Assembly (NCBI GenBank): GCA_030568195.1
Contig: JAJLTO010000006.1
Coordinates: forward strand, 620,001 to 684,000
Direction: 5' to 3'
Length of the DNA: 64,000 nucleotides
DNA from: Dipodascopsis uninucleata var. uninucleata
Lineage: Eukaryota; Ascomycota; Lipomycetes; Lipomycetales; Lipomycetaceae
A model generated the notes under the pieces. The model was not told where the DNA came from, made no database searches, and worked only from the letters and a program-made list of their open reading frames with translations. This document shows, in pieces, positions 23,109-39,777 of this stretch. Position 1 is the stretch's first letter; each line of letters begins with the position of its first letter. The position numbers were made by a program, and so were the translations under genes.

Positions 23109-24379
23109 ATGGCACTAGAACAACTGTCATACGAGATCCGTCAACGTATATGGGATGGTTCCATTCCACTTCAGATTGTTCTGGCACCAAATGAATGCAG
23201 GCTCATGGACACAGTCGAGCCATATTATGTAAGACAATAGCTGGATTATATATGTTGAATAGTGTCTTTATACTGATCGCTTAAACACCGATAGTGCAAT
23301 GCATACAGGACGTCGTACTTCCCTTTGTATTTTGACAGAATCATATCATTCTTTAAGCCATACCTTCGGGATCCTGCTGCTGCGCAGTCACCGGAGTGGT
23401 GGCTTGAGTTTGAGGGTGTTCCTCTAAAATGGTAAGAGAATTGCTGATGCTGATGCTATCTTGCATTAATGGATATTATTAACACGGGATCTTTAGGAAT
23501 TTGCCGATAGGATTGCTTTATGATCTCCTTACTGGTCTTGATCCTACCCAAATCGACAATCCGAACTACGATTGGCATATTCCATGGGTGCTTGTTCTAC
23601 ATCATGTTGACTATCCAACGGGAACTTTGTTACGTCTTACGACATCGTCGCAAATGCCTTCAGTGATAGCGCAAATGCCATCGCCTGCTCTAGCGGAGTC
23701 GATACAACCCGCAATAGCTGCAACTGCTGCCGCTGTTAATATACCCTCATCTTCTGCATTAGTGAAGTCTCCATCTTCATTATCTCCTTCTCCTAATCAG
23801 TCTCAATATGATTCGTTAGGTAATCAATCACCGTTTTCTGAGGCTATAGGAGCTCTTGTCGACAACTGGGTCAACCGCGTCAAAGAAGCAGACTATATTC
23901 GCCGTGGTAACGCAAAAGCTGTCATGTCGCTTTCTCGTATAGATTCTGACGCTTTATGGCAAGGTGTACTAAACCATTCTTTCGAGACGTTTTGGTCGGT
24001 AGCTAAGAAGCTTCTACCTCAAGACAATCGCTCTATTCGTTATATTCCGATTAAGCTATATCTACCATCTTCTAATAGAACGCTCCAAGCCCTTGTTCCT
24101 CCTTATGTTACACCGTCGACGACTACTACCTCAGGTCTCTCGATATCTTCGTCATTTTCAAGCGCGCAAGCGACTGATAATAGCTCAACATTACATACAA
24201 TCGGTTCAGCACTACATGACCATCTTCCTGAACTTTTTCCGTCGCGGAGAACCTGTTTACTGGCTAGGCCGGTACTCCATGGCGTTGTGTTACCATTATC
24301 TGCACCACTAGTCGATATTATGAGAAACTGCATGTATTCCGATGGCTTCCTTCATATATGTATATCTATGATTGCATAA
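23109..24379 (+). CDS. ATG5: Autophagy protein Atg5
   Basis: Atg5 is conjugated to Atg12 and, with Atg16, drives lipidation of Atg8 on the growing autophagosome. Exons 23109-23228, 23295-23431 and 23497-24379 join in phase to 379 residues. Family blocks in order: IRQRIWDGSIPLQIVLAPNE at the start, RTSYFPLYFDRIISFF, WWLEFEGVPLKWNLPIGLLY and the C-terminal FPSRR then YSDGFLHICI. The Atg12 acceptor lysine is most likely K215 in RVKEADYIRRG, which aligns with the MKEAD of animal Atg5. A Ser/Pro/Ala-rich linker of about 60 residues precedes it and makes the protein longer than the human form. The final block SDGFLHICI ends 5 codons before the stop, as in the family. Confidence 0.93.
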
Positions 24380-25044
24380 TAGTTTCTAACGTATAAATTC
24401 GCAAGAAAGCCATGTCCAGGTACATTTTTTTACTGCATATTATATTATATTATACTTGGAAAGTAGGACTGGTTTGGTTTAATTCTCTTCACCTATAGCT
24501 TGGCCATGTTATATCTTGCTTGATTATTATTTATAATAGTACTAGTAACCATTCTTCGTATACTCCTGCTATAAAATTCAACCATTAAAATGGTTAACGA
24601 TCAACTACAGCGTGAAAATTCACTCAGAGCTCGCAATAATGATAAAGTTTCCAAAAAATGGCTTATATATAGCAAATTACCATATTCAGTCAGACCTAAT
24701 ATAAACGGTCAAAACTAATAACGACCAGAACCAAGAACCAGATATAGAAAAACACAAATGGAAGTAACAAAGAAGAACAGTATTTAGCCATTTGCTCTTC
24801 CTGGAACTAGTCAGCTTCCCCTATACTTCAACCAAAATTATCGAGAGATAAATATATCTCAAATTAGAAACGAAAAATTATTCAAATTGAACAAAATATA
24901 AATAGATCAAGAGTTAAACAAACAAACAAACGCTAACCACTCTTCCTATATTTTTCAAAAACAAAATGAAAGTCATATCAACATCACTATAATCATCGTT
25001 ATGTATATGCACAAAAAAGCCTACTACATATTGAATCGAAAGTA
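24380..25044. other. Convergent intergenic region ATG5/GFA1 copy 1
   Basis: AT-rich, no gene. Contains A-rich and CAAACAAACA stretches near 24.9 kb. Confidence 0.6.
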
Positions 25045-27267
<2,223 letters not shown>

Positions 27268-30200
27268 TTTGAATATTTTATTATACCGACAAACTAACTT
27301 GCTTTCCTTTAACTGGTTATTTTGAAAAGGACGCGAAATAAAATCAATTAAAGCTTCACGCTATTTGTAAGGAGCAGCAGGAACCTAATTAATACTTGAG
27401 GTTAACAATTTGCCTGAACAAATGACACACCATGTGTATTTGCATTGATAGTCTGTAAAGTTGCGTAGACTTACAAGTATTTAAAAAACTCCAGGCAGCC
27501 GCTTGTGTTTAAAACTACTTGGTATATGACAAGCTTGATAATGCAAAACACAATAACAGCCACAGTGGTTTCCAATGGTAAACAAAAAGCTTAATAACCA
27601 GGAACCAAAAGCACGAAAGCAAGCACGAGCAAACCGCACACGTAAATACAACTATTGCTAGTGAATATGTCTGCAGAAACAGAATAGAAATACTAGCTGA
27701 AAAAGCCTTTCGAATCGATTCGCCTTAATGAATAATTGCTCGTCTCTAAACCAGAACGACCCACAGATTATAGGTAATATATACACATATATGCACGATA
27801 TGCGTATATGGGCTACTATATATAAATATATACAGGTAACTATTTCGATAATGCTAGCAACGTAGCAACAGCAGCAATAGGCGCTAATAATAGTAGCAAC
27901 AGCAACAACGATAACGATGAAGATGATAGAGTAAAGGAGAGGAAGGAATTTCTGTAGCAGGGAAATATCCTGTCTATTTATTTCGCACCCAACTGAGCAA
28001 AACGATCTGATGTGTCTTGCACAGGTCGACATGAATTAACTTTTTTTTCCTCTTATGGAAGAATAAACTTTTGAGAATATAAACCTTAAAGGTTGCTCCC
28101 TTTACATCCTGCGTGTGTTCATCTCACAAGTATGCGTCACAGTTACGACCAGAAATGTCCGGTATCCCGGTTGTATGCCGCTCTAGAGTCTGCGCTGGCT
28201 TTCGCAATCTGGTTAAGCAGCCTTTTCAGTCAATCTCACATCTACGGACCTGCTGCAAGCGAAGCTGACATACGGACGTGAAGCAAGTGGCAAATGTGAA
28301 CGTCCACAGTCATTTATGACAGACTACTGTCCTACCCTGGAGTATTCGGAGTCGCGCATGAAAGAGCGGTTACCAAATCAGCTTGTCAGCTTGGCTCTAA
28401 AATAGAGTAATAGAGTTATTCTAGTTGCACAAACATAGCAAGTGACTTTACGTCTGATGCTATTGAAGACAATTGAGTTTCAAGCCATTTAACGGAGTTC
28501 CTATTTTAAGAGAGCTCACCTCTGGTAGCTGGCTGCCTATGAAGTAGCCAATTTCCCAGTGTCAGAGGGTTCTGGCTTGAACCGAGCCGAACTTGCTACT
28601 ACAGTCTCGGCTGCGAGGCTCACATGGCAAGCTCAGCAACTACAGGGCGGAACGCATGGTGGTGTCCGGCGTGCCCACACGGAATGCGCTGTCGTTGGAC
28701 GCTGCAACGAGTGCACGCGCTCTTGCTTATGCAGATTTGCCTGTCTAGTGACTAGTGAAGGCGTGAAACACTGAACGACTCCTTCTGCCTTTGGCGTACA
28801 AAGGTCACGTCTAGTGAGCGATAGTCCGGGAGGCGTCTCAGCGCGCTGAGATTATTCTAAGCTGCGCAGCTAACAGCACCCCAGCATCTATTCTTAGAAC
28901 TAGACGAGCCTGTTTATTTATAACAGCTACACTGTGGGGCATTCACCAATGAGGCAGCCGTTTCTCTCATTTCTAGAGATGAACTAGAAGGTTTCCGTTG
29001 AGATGGCTGAGAGCAAGAATAGGTAGAGAAAAGTTTCTTACACTAAAATAAGATAAAAATAACAATACCTGACAGCAAAATGACATCAGAGCTACGTGCG
29101 AGCCGCAGGAAACGGCCCCTAGCCCATCTTAATTAAGTCATTTGCTAATCTCTAGCTAAGCATAGCCCATCTTTGGTTACTCAGCTAAACTCTAAAAGTC
29201 ACATAGTGAAAGCCTGCCGTGTACCAAACGTTCCTTGACGGGAGGAGAGAGCTGTGCTCCTCAATCTGCTGCGAATTTACGTACATTGCACCTCTTCCGT
29301 AACCCAGAGGTATGGCCGTGAGTGCAGGCAGGCACTGTTTATACCTCAGATCAGAGGACTATTTAGCGACTTCTGTAGAGAGCGGGACAGCGCGTTGTGA
29401 CTACAGAAATTTCCTGTGTACAATCGCGAGCCCCTTGCTGTGCGACTTTAGGTTGCCGCTACATCGCCGCGAACTGGCTCTGTGGGTTTAGGGTTAAATA
29501 TATCCCGGCTTGTTCCATAACCGAGATATCAACTAACAGCGGCTCCTGCAGCCTAGTTGTTCCTATGAAGGCTTATGGGAGCTGCTAGCGAAAGCAAAGA
29601 CAAAAGCAGTAGTTTCCTAGTGTTGAACATATCCTTAATTTGATATGGGTATAAGATCTTGACGACAGCTGCGGACGACGTGCTTAAGTCGAATGAAAAT
29701 CATGCAAATGACGCAATGTGCGTGCATGTTGCATGTTGAAGACTCTTAGTTTCTATACGAGCAGGGCAACAATAAACACAAGAAGGCCCAAAAACAAACC
29801 AAACTTGTCCGCCAGGGATCTAATGTATCCAGTTCTTTTGAGAAGCTGGCTCGGCGACCGAAGCAGATCCTGACTCTATAGAGAGAAGTCGATGATGTGT
29901 TGTCCTGGAAACTACAGAACGCGTTCTGTCTCGACGCGTCAAGCTTAAATGGTCATTATGCTATCACTTGGTTGCTCAGACAACAGACAGCTGGCCACCA
30001 CGAAGAGATGTGCATCCACCACACGATGTAGTAGCATGTTATCTGGTACCCATCAGTAGATACTGCCACTTTTTGATTTCATATTCAAGGTCTGAGAGCA
30101 GTAGTGAGTTTATAGTTTAAGCATTGTAACATCGTGCCTCAATTATATTCTGCCTGCTCTATATGCTCTCTAGCTCGTGGCAAGCGTCCAAATCATATCT

Positions 30201-30666
30201 AGAAATTACTAGTCAGTTTTCACTTGTTACTAGCCGGCCATCTGGCACGCTGACTTATCAAAGGCGTTTAAATTAGTAAATCCTCTCGCTGCACAATATT
30301 ACGAATACGCAGGAGAGAAGAGAGGTACGTACTGAATAGTTCTTAATTCATTGAAGCCTATTATCGACGTTAAGTTTGATTATACTCTTTTGAAAACAAA
30401 ATATCCGATAAAGCACATAAGACTATTACAAGAAAAAGAAAATACTTGTTAAAACAAAACTATTGAAACAATACAACAAAAAATAGAAAATATATATATT
30501 GTAGAGTAACACGATGTGAAATATATAATATAATATAATGAAAATCAGGTAACATAATGTAAGATTTGCTCGATAGCATTTCGTTTTATATAATAGAACC
30601 TTAATTTTGGTTTAATGGAAACAGCAGTTGTCCAAGATACGTCTTTCAGCTTTTTAGTAGTGTTCT
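27268..30666. other. 3.4-kb tract between the GFA1 paralogues, no gene recognised
   Basis: The outer parts are AT-rich like other intergenic DNA. From about 28.1 to 30.1 kb the sequence looks richer in G and C by eye, with many short open frames on both strands but none longer than about 70 codons with any family signature. It may hold a heavily decayed gene or simply old duplicated flank. No tRNA, repeat array or transposon ends were found. Confidence 0.5.
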
Positions 30667-33134
<2,468 letters not shown>

Positions 33135-34502
33135 TATGGTCAAATTTTTATATTACAAATTAATATTCGTCTGTGTAATATTATACTATAAAGATCGGAC
33201 TTTATAATGTATTCTATTGACTGTGTCGGTAATATTGCCTGTATATTGCTTTTTGCTTGAGGCCCTCAGTGTCCGATGCGACAGCGTTTTGTGCCTGGAG
33301 AAAACTGCAGAGATGTCTACAGCAAGCTTCAAATCTTTTGTAAAATAATTTCTGACAATTGAATGTCAGCAATCAATGCTATTTTACTCTGAGCGAAAAA
33401 AAAAATCTTTTCTCTACCTGAAAAGAGGACTGAACAAAATGAAGCGGAAGTAATAAATAGAAATATGAGAATGGATTTAAAAAAATTTGGCTCTTGGATG
33501 CCCTAAAAATAAACGTGTAAGAAAGGCGAAAAAAGTTCCGAGTTAAAAGATAAAAATAAAAAACCAGCCGCACTTCACCGATAACTAGTAGGAAGCCACT
33601 TCCTTAATCCAGTCATTATCAAGGTAGCTTCCTTCTATAGAAGCGAGCTCTATTAATGTCAAGTTCAAGTTCTAGCCTGTGTTTTCTCAGGCTAGTTAAA
33701 AGATATTGTGTCCAATAATATATATAGGGGAGAGGGATATATTTAGTACTGACCAACACTGGAAAGTGATGTCACGCCTTCAATGCTGTGAAAATACACG
33801 CAGCGCACACTAAACTAGCCTGGCTAGCAGCAGCCAGGATACCTCCTGAACAGGTAGAAGTCTCGTTTCATCATCTGGTAGGCATGTATAGTATAGTAAG
33901 GTTTTTGCAGGTGATCGTAGAGTAAAAAATCAACACTTCACGCACTGATCAGTACGTACACAAAATTTTATTAGAGCCTTTAGTCGATGAATATATCAGC
34001 TCCTATGGAATCTTTTTCATCCATTTTGTCTATATACATAGCGTCTAGTATAGCCGAGTCGGCAGCTTTCGTTAGTGCTTGTAGCAATATGCCTGATCTT
34101 CCTGCGCTTGTATCAAGTCAATAAATAAGCCATTTTTGACATCTCTTTTTAAGGGACTGAGTCTTTTCATTAGGTCAATGTTCTTCTTGGCTTATTGCTG
34201 TATATAAATAATTTATCATATATATAATAGACAATCTACATGATTTATACTACTACATTATCTGATTACCAAAGTGAATGTATTCTGGGCTTGCAATCGT
34301 CAGAAACTTTGCTTAGATACCTTGTACATTTAAACTGTGCGATTAGTAGTGAAAATAAATTTCCCATTGTAAGGCTAACCTAAAATTTTTTTTGACAAAT
34401 TCAGGCTTATGGTTCTGAATTCCAGCTCTTAGCGACAGCTCTAGTTAGCTACAATAGAATAAGACAATCGATCTCATACTTCATTTGTACTGATAACGTG
34501 AA
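33135..34502. other. Divergent region GFA1 copy 2/methyltransferase
   Basis: About 1.4 kb with no gene. Two hairpin-forming sequences share the core CTAGCCTG: 33672-33695 (arms CTAGCCTG/CAGGCTAG) and 33819-33838 (arms CCTGGCT/AGCCAGG). Function unknown. Confidence 0.5.
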
Positions 34503-35677
34503 ATGGTTGTGGAGGAAGAGGGCCGTATTGTTGAATCTCTCTCGTCTGAAGAGCAGACTTACGTCGATGACAAGTCGTTGTGGGACATCCCACGTACCGA
34601 ACGAGATAATCCGTTTCAGTTTGGCCAGCGATACTTGAAAGATAAAGATGCAGTGTGGGACTACAATGCCTGGTAAGTATTTCTCGCTTGTATAGTGGGT
34701 TCTCAGAGGCTACCATATAGCTACAAAGTGGTTCCCATAGTAGTGGCTGTTGAATAGCTTTGCTGATTTAGTCCATACGTATAGGGATCACGTAGAGTGG
34801 GACGAGGAACAAGAAATTCTTGCTCAGGAAAAGTTGGAGAATCAGAGAAAAAACCCAGTCAACGATTTCGATAAGAGTGAGTATCAATGTTTTATCATAA
34901 TGGCCTTGCGTTGGAATATTACGAGGCATACTAATTGATATGATTCTGCCAGAGCTCTATTTGTCAAACCCTTCCAGGTTCTGGGATCTATTCTACCGAA
35001 ATAACAAGATGAACTTTTTTAAGGACAGAAAGTGGCTCCAGTTAGAATTTCCATCAATATATAAACAAGGCACTGCTGAGGACGCTGGCAATAAAATTAT
35101 TCTAGAAGTTGGTTGTGGAGCGGGCAATACCATGTTTCCAATAATGGCAGCTAACAAGAATCCTCTGCTCAAGATGGTTGGCGTTGATTTCTCACATCGT
35201 GCTGTTGAACTTGTCAAAGAGTCTCCTGAATTCAATGCTGATACCATGGATGCTGATATTTGGGATCTTGCTAACGAGAATGGTGACCTTCCTGCTGGTC
35301 TTAAGGAGCATTCAGTTGATTTTATCATTCTTATATTCGTTTTCAGTGCTCTAGCACCAGATCAGTGGGCTGCTGCAATTAGTAACCTTGATAAGCTACT
35401 CAAACCTGGTGGAGAGATTTTGTTCCGTGACTATGGTCGCTACGATATGGCTCAGCTACGTTTCAAGGGCGGCCGTCTTCTCGACGAGAGTTTTTATGTG
35501 CGAGGCGATGGTACTCGTGTATATTTTTTCACCGAGGAAGAGTTACAAAAGATATTTAGTGAGAAATTCACAATTGAGAAGATTGGATCCGACAGAAGAC
35601 TTCTAGTCAATCGTAAGAGGAAATTAAAAATGTTTAGAGTCTGGCTACAAGGTCGGTTTTTGAAGCCTTCCAAGTAA
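34503..35677 (+). CDS. tRNA m3C methyltransferase, METTL2/Trm140 type
   Basis: This SAM-dependent enzyme family makes 3-methylcytidine at position 32 of some tRNAs. Exons 34503-34672, 34785-34876 and 34953-35677 join in phase to 328 residues. The N-terminal block AWDHVEWDEEQE is the family hallmark, as are SRFWDLFYRNNKMNFFKDRK and EFPSIY. The SAM-binding motif ILEVGCGAGNTMFPI is at about residues 137-151, and the acceptor-loop region FRDYGRYDMAQLRFKGGRLL is the METTL2/6/8 signature. GTRVYFFTEEEL follows. In yeast the enzyme (Abp140) is fused to an actin-binding peptide; no such extension is seen here. Substrate (tRNA-Thr or tRNA-Ser) cannot be told from the sequence. Confidence 0.92.
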
Positions 35678-36247
35678 GGCTACTGTATTTGGTTGTGTTG
35701 TTGTTTGCATGTATGTGTATTGTATTATTCAGTATTTAGTTTGGAATTTTCTTCGCTGTAATATTATTCTATTCGTTATAGCTATTGGTTAATCATTTCT
35801 ATGAAATTTATCGATCACTCATTTTAATATGTATTCTTCTCAGATAGATTTAGTTGTAGTTTTAATATTGGGCTTTTTTCTGATTTGTATACTAAAATTG
35901 CTAGCACCTTGCTCCCAGTATTTATTTATCGTAATTTATTTGATTTTGTCCCATTCGTATTCAACAGGTCCCATGGGACAGGATTCAACTTTAGTCGACA
36001 TCCCCCGATTATATACTTAAACTGAATTCTAGAAACTGATTTAATCAAGGTAGCTATTCTTAGGTGACGAGATTAGGAATGTCAGTGTCATATCGCTGGT
36101 GGTCATATCTACTGTCGCCATATACTATATCCTGTATATATTTTCGATGAATTTTCTCATACTTTGCATCTTTATCTCGTTGCCCTAGTAGACCTGAAAT
36201 CAAATCAAGTTAAAAAGACGAGCAATATTAGATCATATGCTATTACT
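35678..36247. other. Intergenic between methyltransferase and CSA-like gene
   Basis: AT-rich 3' flank and promoter. A plus-strand open frame continues upstream of the CSA-like ATG but has no earlier ATG. Nothing else is seen. Confidence 0.55.
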
Positions 36248-37561
36248 ATGTTATCAAACTACCTGTTCACGCGAGAAAGTGGGATAACGAATCCGCGTGA
36301 GCTTCGCTCGGAACAGCTATGGAGACAGTACACATCTTTAGTCCGTTCTACTCAACGCTATTTCCCTTCTAGACACTCGGGATCTGTTAACTGTCTGACC
36401 ATAAGTAATAGCGATGACAGAAGATATATGATTTCAGGAGGATCGGATACCAGGATCTGTATCTGGGATCTGTATTCTCGAGAAGGTGGACGTCATCGAT
36501 ATGAAATGGTAGGTGGCATTCCAGCACGAAAGGGACATCAATATGGTCTCACTGGTACATCTTGGTGGCCATTCGACGACGGACTCTTTATAACGTCATC
36601 GTTTGACGAAACTGTGAAGATTTGGGATACACAGACTCTAGAAGAGGTTTACAAGTTTGGCCTTGGCGCTAGAGTGAACTCTCATGATATCTCAAAAATC
36701 GCAGAGCATTGTCTGGTCGCATGTGCTGCTGATATGACGCCTATTCGTCTATTAGATCTTCGATCATCGTCTTCTGCTCAAATGCTACATTCTCATCAAG
36801 GTACTACTGTAAATGCTGTGCGATGGTCGCCTACTAATCCATACATGCTTGCCAGTGGTGGCTCAGATGGCACTGTCAGGCTTTGGGATATTCGACGGTC
36901 AAATGCCTGTTTAACCGTCCTTAATATGGAGAATGTAAACAGCAGTCGAATAGGTCGGTCAAGCCGAGGACTGCCTCAAGATTCTGGAATATCAAATGCA
37001 TTCTCGTCACCTGCATCTTTGGTACTTAACGACGTCAAATCACACAGAGGCGTTGTCAATGGTCTGCTTTGGTTTGAAGACGGCCGTAAACTTATATCGA
37101 CAGGAACAGATGAAACAATTCGTGTTTGGGATTTGACTGTCCCATTTCATTCAGACACTAATACTCTTGTTAATTTTGGACCGTTTGCACGAAATAGATA
37201 CCAGCAATTTGTTAATATGGTACTTTCGCCCGTCCGTGATTGTGCCCCACAGTTACTTTTTTATCCTTCAGATGATGGAAGCATTCGGGTGTTCCAAGTT
37301 AACAATGGCCGTTTAATTCGAAACCTTGAGACTTCTATAACGACGCGTCAAAAGCGCGCGTGCGGGCTAGTATGCAGAGGCTCAGAATTTGTGGAAATAT
37401 TTTCTGGCATAAGTGATGGCGAGATCGTCTTGTGGGAAGCTAAGAAGAATGTTACTAAACCAGAATCAAGAAGTATAACACCATCTTCTAAAAAGAGAGA
37501 AGGTGAAAATATTCTGTCAGAGATATATAAAGGGCTAGAAATAGAATACGATAACAGCTAA
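36248..37561 (+). CDS. CSA/ERCC8-like WD-repeat protein (transcription-coupled repair)
   Basis: Single exon, 437 residues from the ATG at 36248 (MLSNYLFTRESGITNPRELR). The start pattern, the HSGSVNCLTI plus MISGGSDTRICIWDL blade, ITSSFDETVKIWDTQTLEEV, DNTLVNFG-like DTNTLVNFGPFARNRYQQF and the GTDETIRVWDL blade follow human CSA (ERCC8) in order. CSA proteins (Rad28 in budding yeast, Ckn1 in fission yeast) are substrate receptors of a DDB1-CUL4 ubiquitin ligase that acts at stalled RNA polymerase II; this function is inferred. An insert of about 35 residues between blades (SSRIGRSSRGLPQDSG region) is fungal-specific or lineage-specific. Another DCAF-type WD protein is the only real alternative. 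Confidence 0.87.
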   Translation: MLSNYLFTRESGITNPRELRSEQLWRQYTSLVRSTQRYFPSRHSGSVNCLTISNSDDRRYMISGGSDTRICIWDLYSREGGRHRYEMVGGIPARKGHQYGLTGTSWWPFDDGLFITSSFDETVKIWDTQTLEEVYKFGLGARVNSHDISKIAEHCLVACAADMTPIRLLDLRSSSSAQMLHSHQGTTVNAVRWSPTNPYMLASGGSDGTVRLWDIRRSNACLTVLNMENVNSSRIGRSSRGLPQDSGISNAFSSPASLVLNDVKSHRGVVNGLLWFEDGRKLISTGTDETIRVWDLTVPFHSDTNTLVNFGPFARNRYQQFVNMVLSPVRDCAPQLLFYPSDDGSIRVFQVNNGRLIRNLETSITTRQKRACGLVCRGSEFVEIFSGISDGEIVLWEAKKNVTKPESRSITPSSKKREGENILSEIYKGLEIEYDNS

Positions 37562-38367
37562 TCTGTAGATACGATAAATCAATTAGAAAAGTATATCATT
37601 AGTATATAATTTTTGTATAATAACTGAGCTTGATAACCATCTATCTTTCATACATAATATGAAACGGATTAAATGACAAATAAAACTCATATTAATACGA
37701 TATGATACACTAACACGCGTGTTTCAAATTTGTACTATTAATGTATACCATCGTCATTACATCCATCTCTATCTTAATAATATCACCCTCAACTACTCAT
37801 AATGCATGAAATAACTAAAAAAATACACGTCAAAACTTCTTTTGGAAAGAAAGAGAAGGAATAAACTGAAATCAATCAATTATAATAAAATGTGGAATAT
37901 TAGAAATGACAACAATAATACTGAAATTAAGTCATTTAACGGTAAAAACCGAATAGAAACAGCAACCTCAGTCTGATAACAATGATATCTTGTTAACGAC
38001 AATGCTAGAAAACCCCACCGCCAATAAACATCCTTAAATGAAATTATATAGATGACTCTTCATGTATGTGTATAAAACTTCACACTTCTATAATAAGCTT
38101 TACCAACCTTTATAATCAAAAAGAAAAAAATCAATGTAATACATATATTAAATATATATATTACACAATAGAAACCATTCCCAATCTTTTATTACAACTG
38201 TGCTATCATGAATCATAAAATCCTCCGCAAATTTTGGCATTGCACATAAATATTAAGAAATGTAGATGTGATATTATAGCCGTCTGTATCGCGTTGCTCA
38301 TAAAATATTGAAATCAAATAAAACTCAAATCATTGTGAAAACTGAAAAAGCAATTAAAACTATTCCA
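37562..38367. other. Convergent AT-rich intergenic region
   Basis: Very AT-rich 3' flanks of the CSA-like gene and the GPI-type protein gene. No gene or RNA is recognised. Confidence 0.6.
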
Positions 38368-39777
38368 CTACATACCCATACAAACCAGACATAACATCGC
38401 AACAACCAGTCCCAAAACTGACGAAGGCCCTCGAAAGTTGTTCGAACTGAGAACCTCTCTTACATTCAGACGAGTTGCAATTCCTGAAGATTTGTTAGAT
38501 AATGTCCTGTGTAATGGTGCAACGTTCTGTGAACCATTTTCCTCCTTTCCTTTGAAGTTCGCGTCAAGCGGAATATTTTGAGAATAGAGCACCTCAAAAT
38601 TTTTTTCTGTATTAACTATTTTGGGTGCTTCCGTTACGGTAGTCTCTATAAAATGCATCTTGCCAGAATTCTCCAGAATCTGATTTGTGTTTTCAATTTC
38701 ATTTCCACTCTTAATTTCAGGTTCTAAAGTAGGTTGCATGACAATATATGTACTTATTGGGGTCGGCGCTATTTGACTTCTAACTATAGCAGAGGAAGAC
38801 ATTACACTGATATTGTTAAATTTGTATATGCTTTTAGCAAAAGCCTTTAAAAATAGCGTAGTTTTTGATGATGAGCCAAGTAATGAAGATAAAATGTGTG
38901 TGCTTGTAGGTTGCAATGGTAGTGATCGCAACGGCGGCTTATATATTTGAATTCCCGGCGAAGAATGTGGTGTTGACTCTTTTGTTGTAGCAAGACCTAA
39001 TTGAGAGCATATCTGTTGCATAAAAAAAGTCATGTCAGAGATATAGCTATAAATATTATCCAGTAAATACCGCCTTATATGGAAGATAAAACATGGAGAA
39101 CGATTTGTTTTTTGAACAGTATTTCACCAGCCATGAAATTTAATTTTGTAACCACTTACCTTCATATTAAAATCTCTTGTATCAGATATATCTGCAGTAC
39201 AAAACTTGCTCGCATATTCGCCTTCCGCAAGAGCTTTCCAAAACTCTTGACCAGGAGTTGTGACATCATTATATTTTTTACCGCGCTTTGTAACCATTCT
39301 GCAAGACATGAAATCATCGCCAGAAGAACAGCCATTATTGGTTTCTAACACCTCTGCCGAAAAAGCTTTATTGACGCTCACATCATTATCATCATCTACG
39401 TTAGAACAGTCACAGAAGAACGATTTCGGAAATTGCCATCGTGATGTACAGCAGGATTCTGCTGAGCCTTGCTTTATGTTCGTGGAAATATACTTTTCGC
39501 GTCCAGAAGTTAATAATAGTGCTGAATACACTAGTGCCATTACCGACGTCGAGAAAGACGATAATGAGAATTCGGAAAATGATATAGCTGAAGAATCTGA
39601 TGACTCTGAAGTTGACGCAGATGAAGACGATAGTCCTGCCGCCGCAGCAGCTTTTGCTCCGCGCGACCTGGCTGATTCTCCATTCTCTCCAAAAAAGAAT
39701 GACTGTCTAGCCGCACAAATTGACACCACACAAAACGAAAGCGACAGTAGAAACAGTCCTATACGTGTAACAAGCAT
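38368..39777 (-). CDS. Secreted Cys-rich, probably GPI-anchored protein
   Basis: Family not recognised. Exons 39777-39160 and 39012-38368 join in phase over a GTAAGT...CAG intron to 420 residues. The N-terminus MLVTRIGLFLLSLSFCVVSI is a clear signal peptide. A Ser-rich linker follows, then a second hydrophobic patch (VMALVYSALLLTSG). A region with eight cysteines comes next: SCCTSRW, FFCDCSN, NNGCSSG, MSCRMV, KFCTAD and ICSQLG, the last one after the splice. The C-terminus GPSSVLGLVVAMLCLVCMGM, preceded by small polar residues, fits a GPI-attachment signal. The cysteine spacing does not match the CFEM domain. A cell-wall or plasma-membrane surface role is likely. Confidence 0.7.

Noticed and set aside
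29397-29588. Short frame thought at first to be a piece of a sugar transporter
   Set aside because: No transporter motif could be placed with correct spacing; hydrophobicity alone is not enough.
29860-30030. Possible fragment of a zinc-cluster regulator between the GFA1 copies
   Set aside because: Only a vague resemblance to the fungal factor middle domain; no Cys6 cluster, and stops on both sides.
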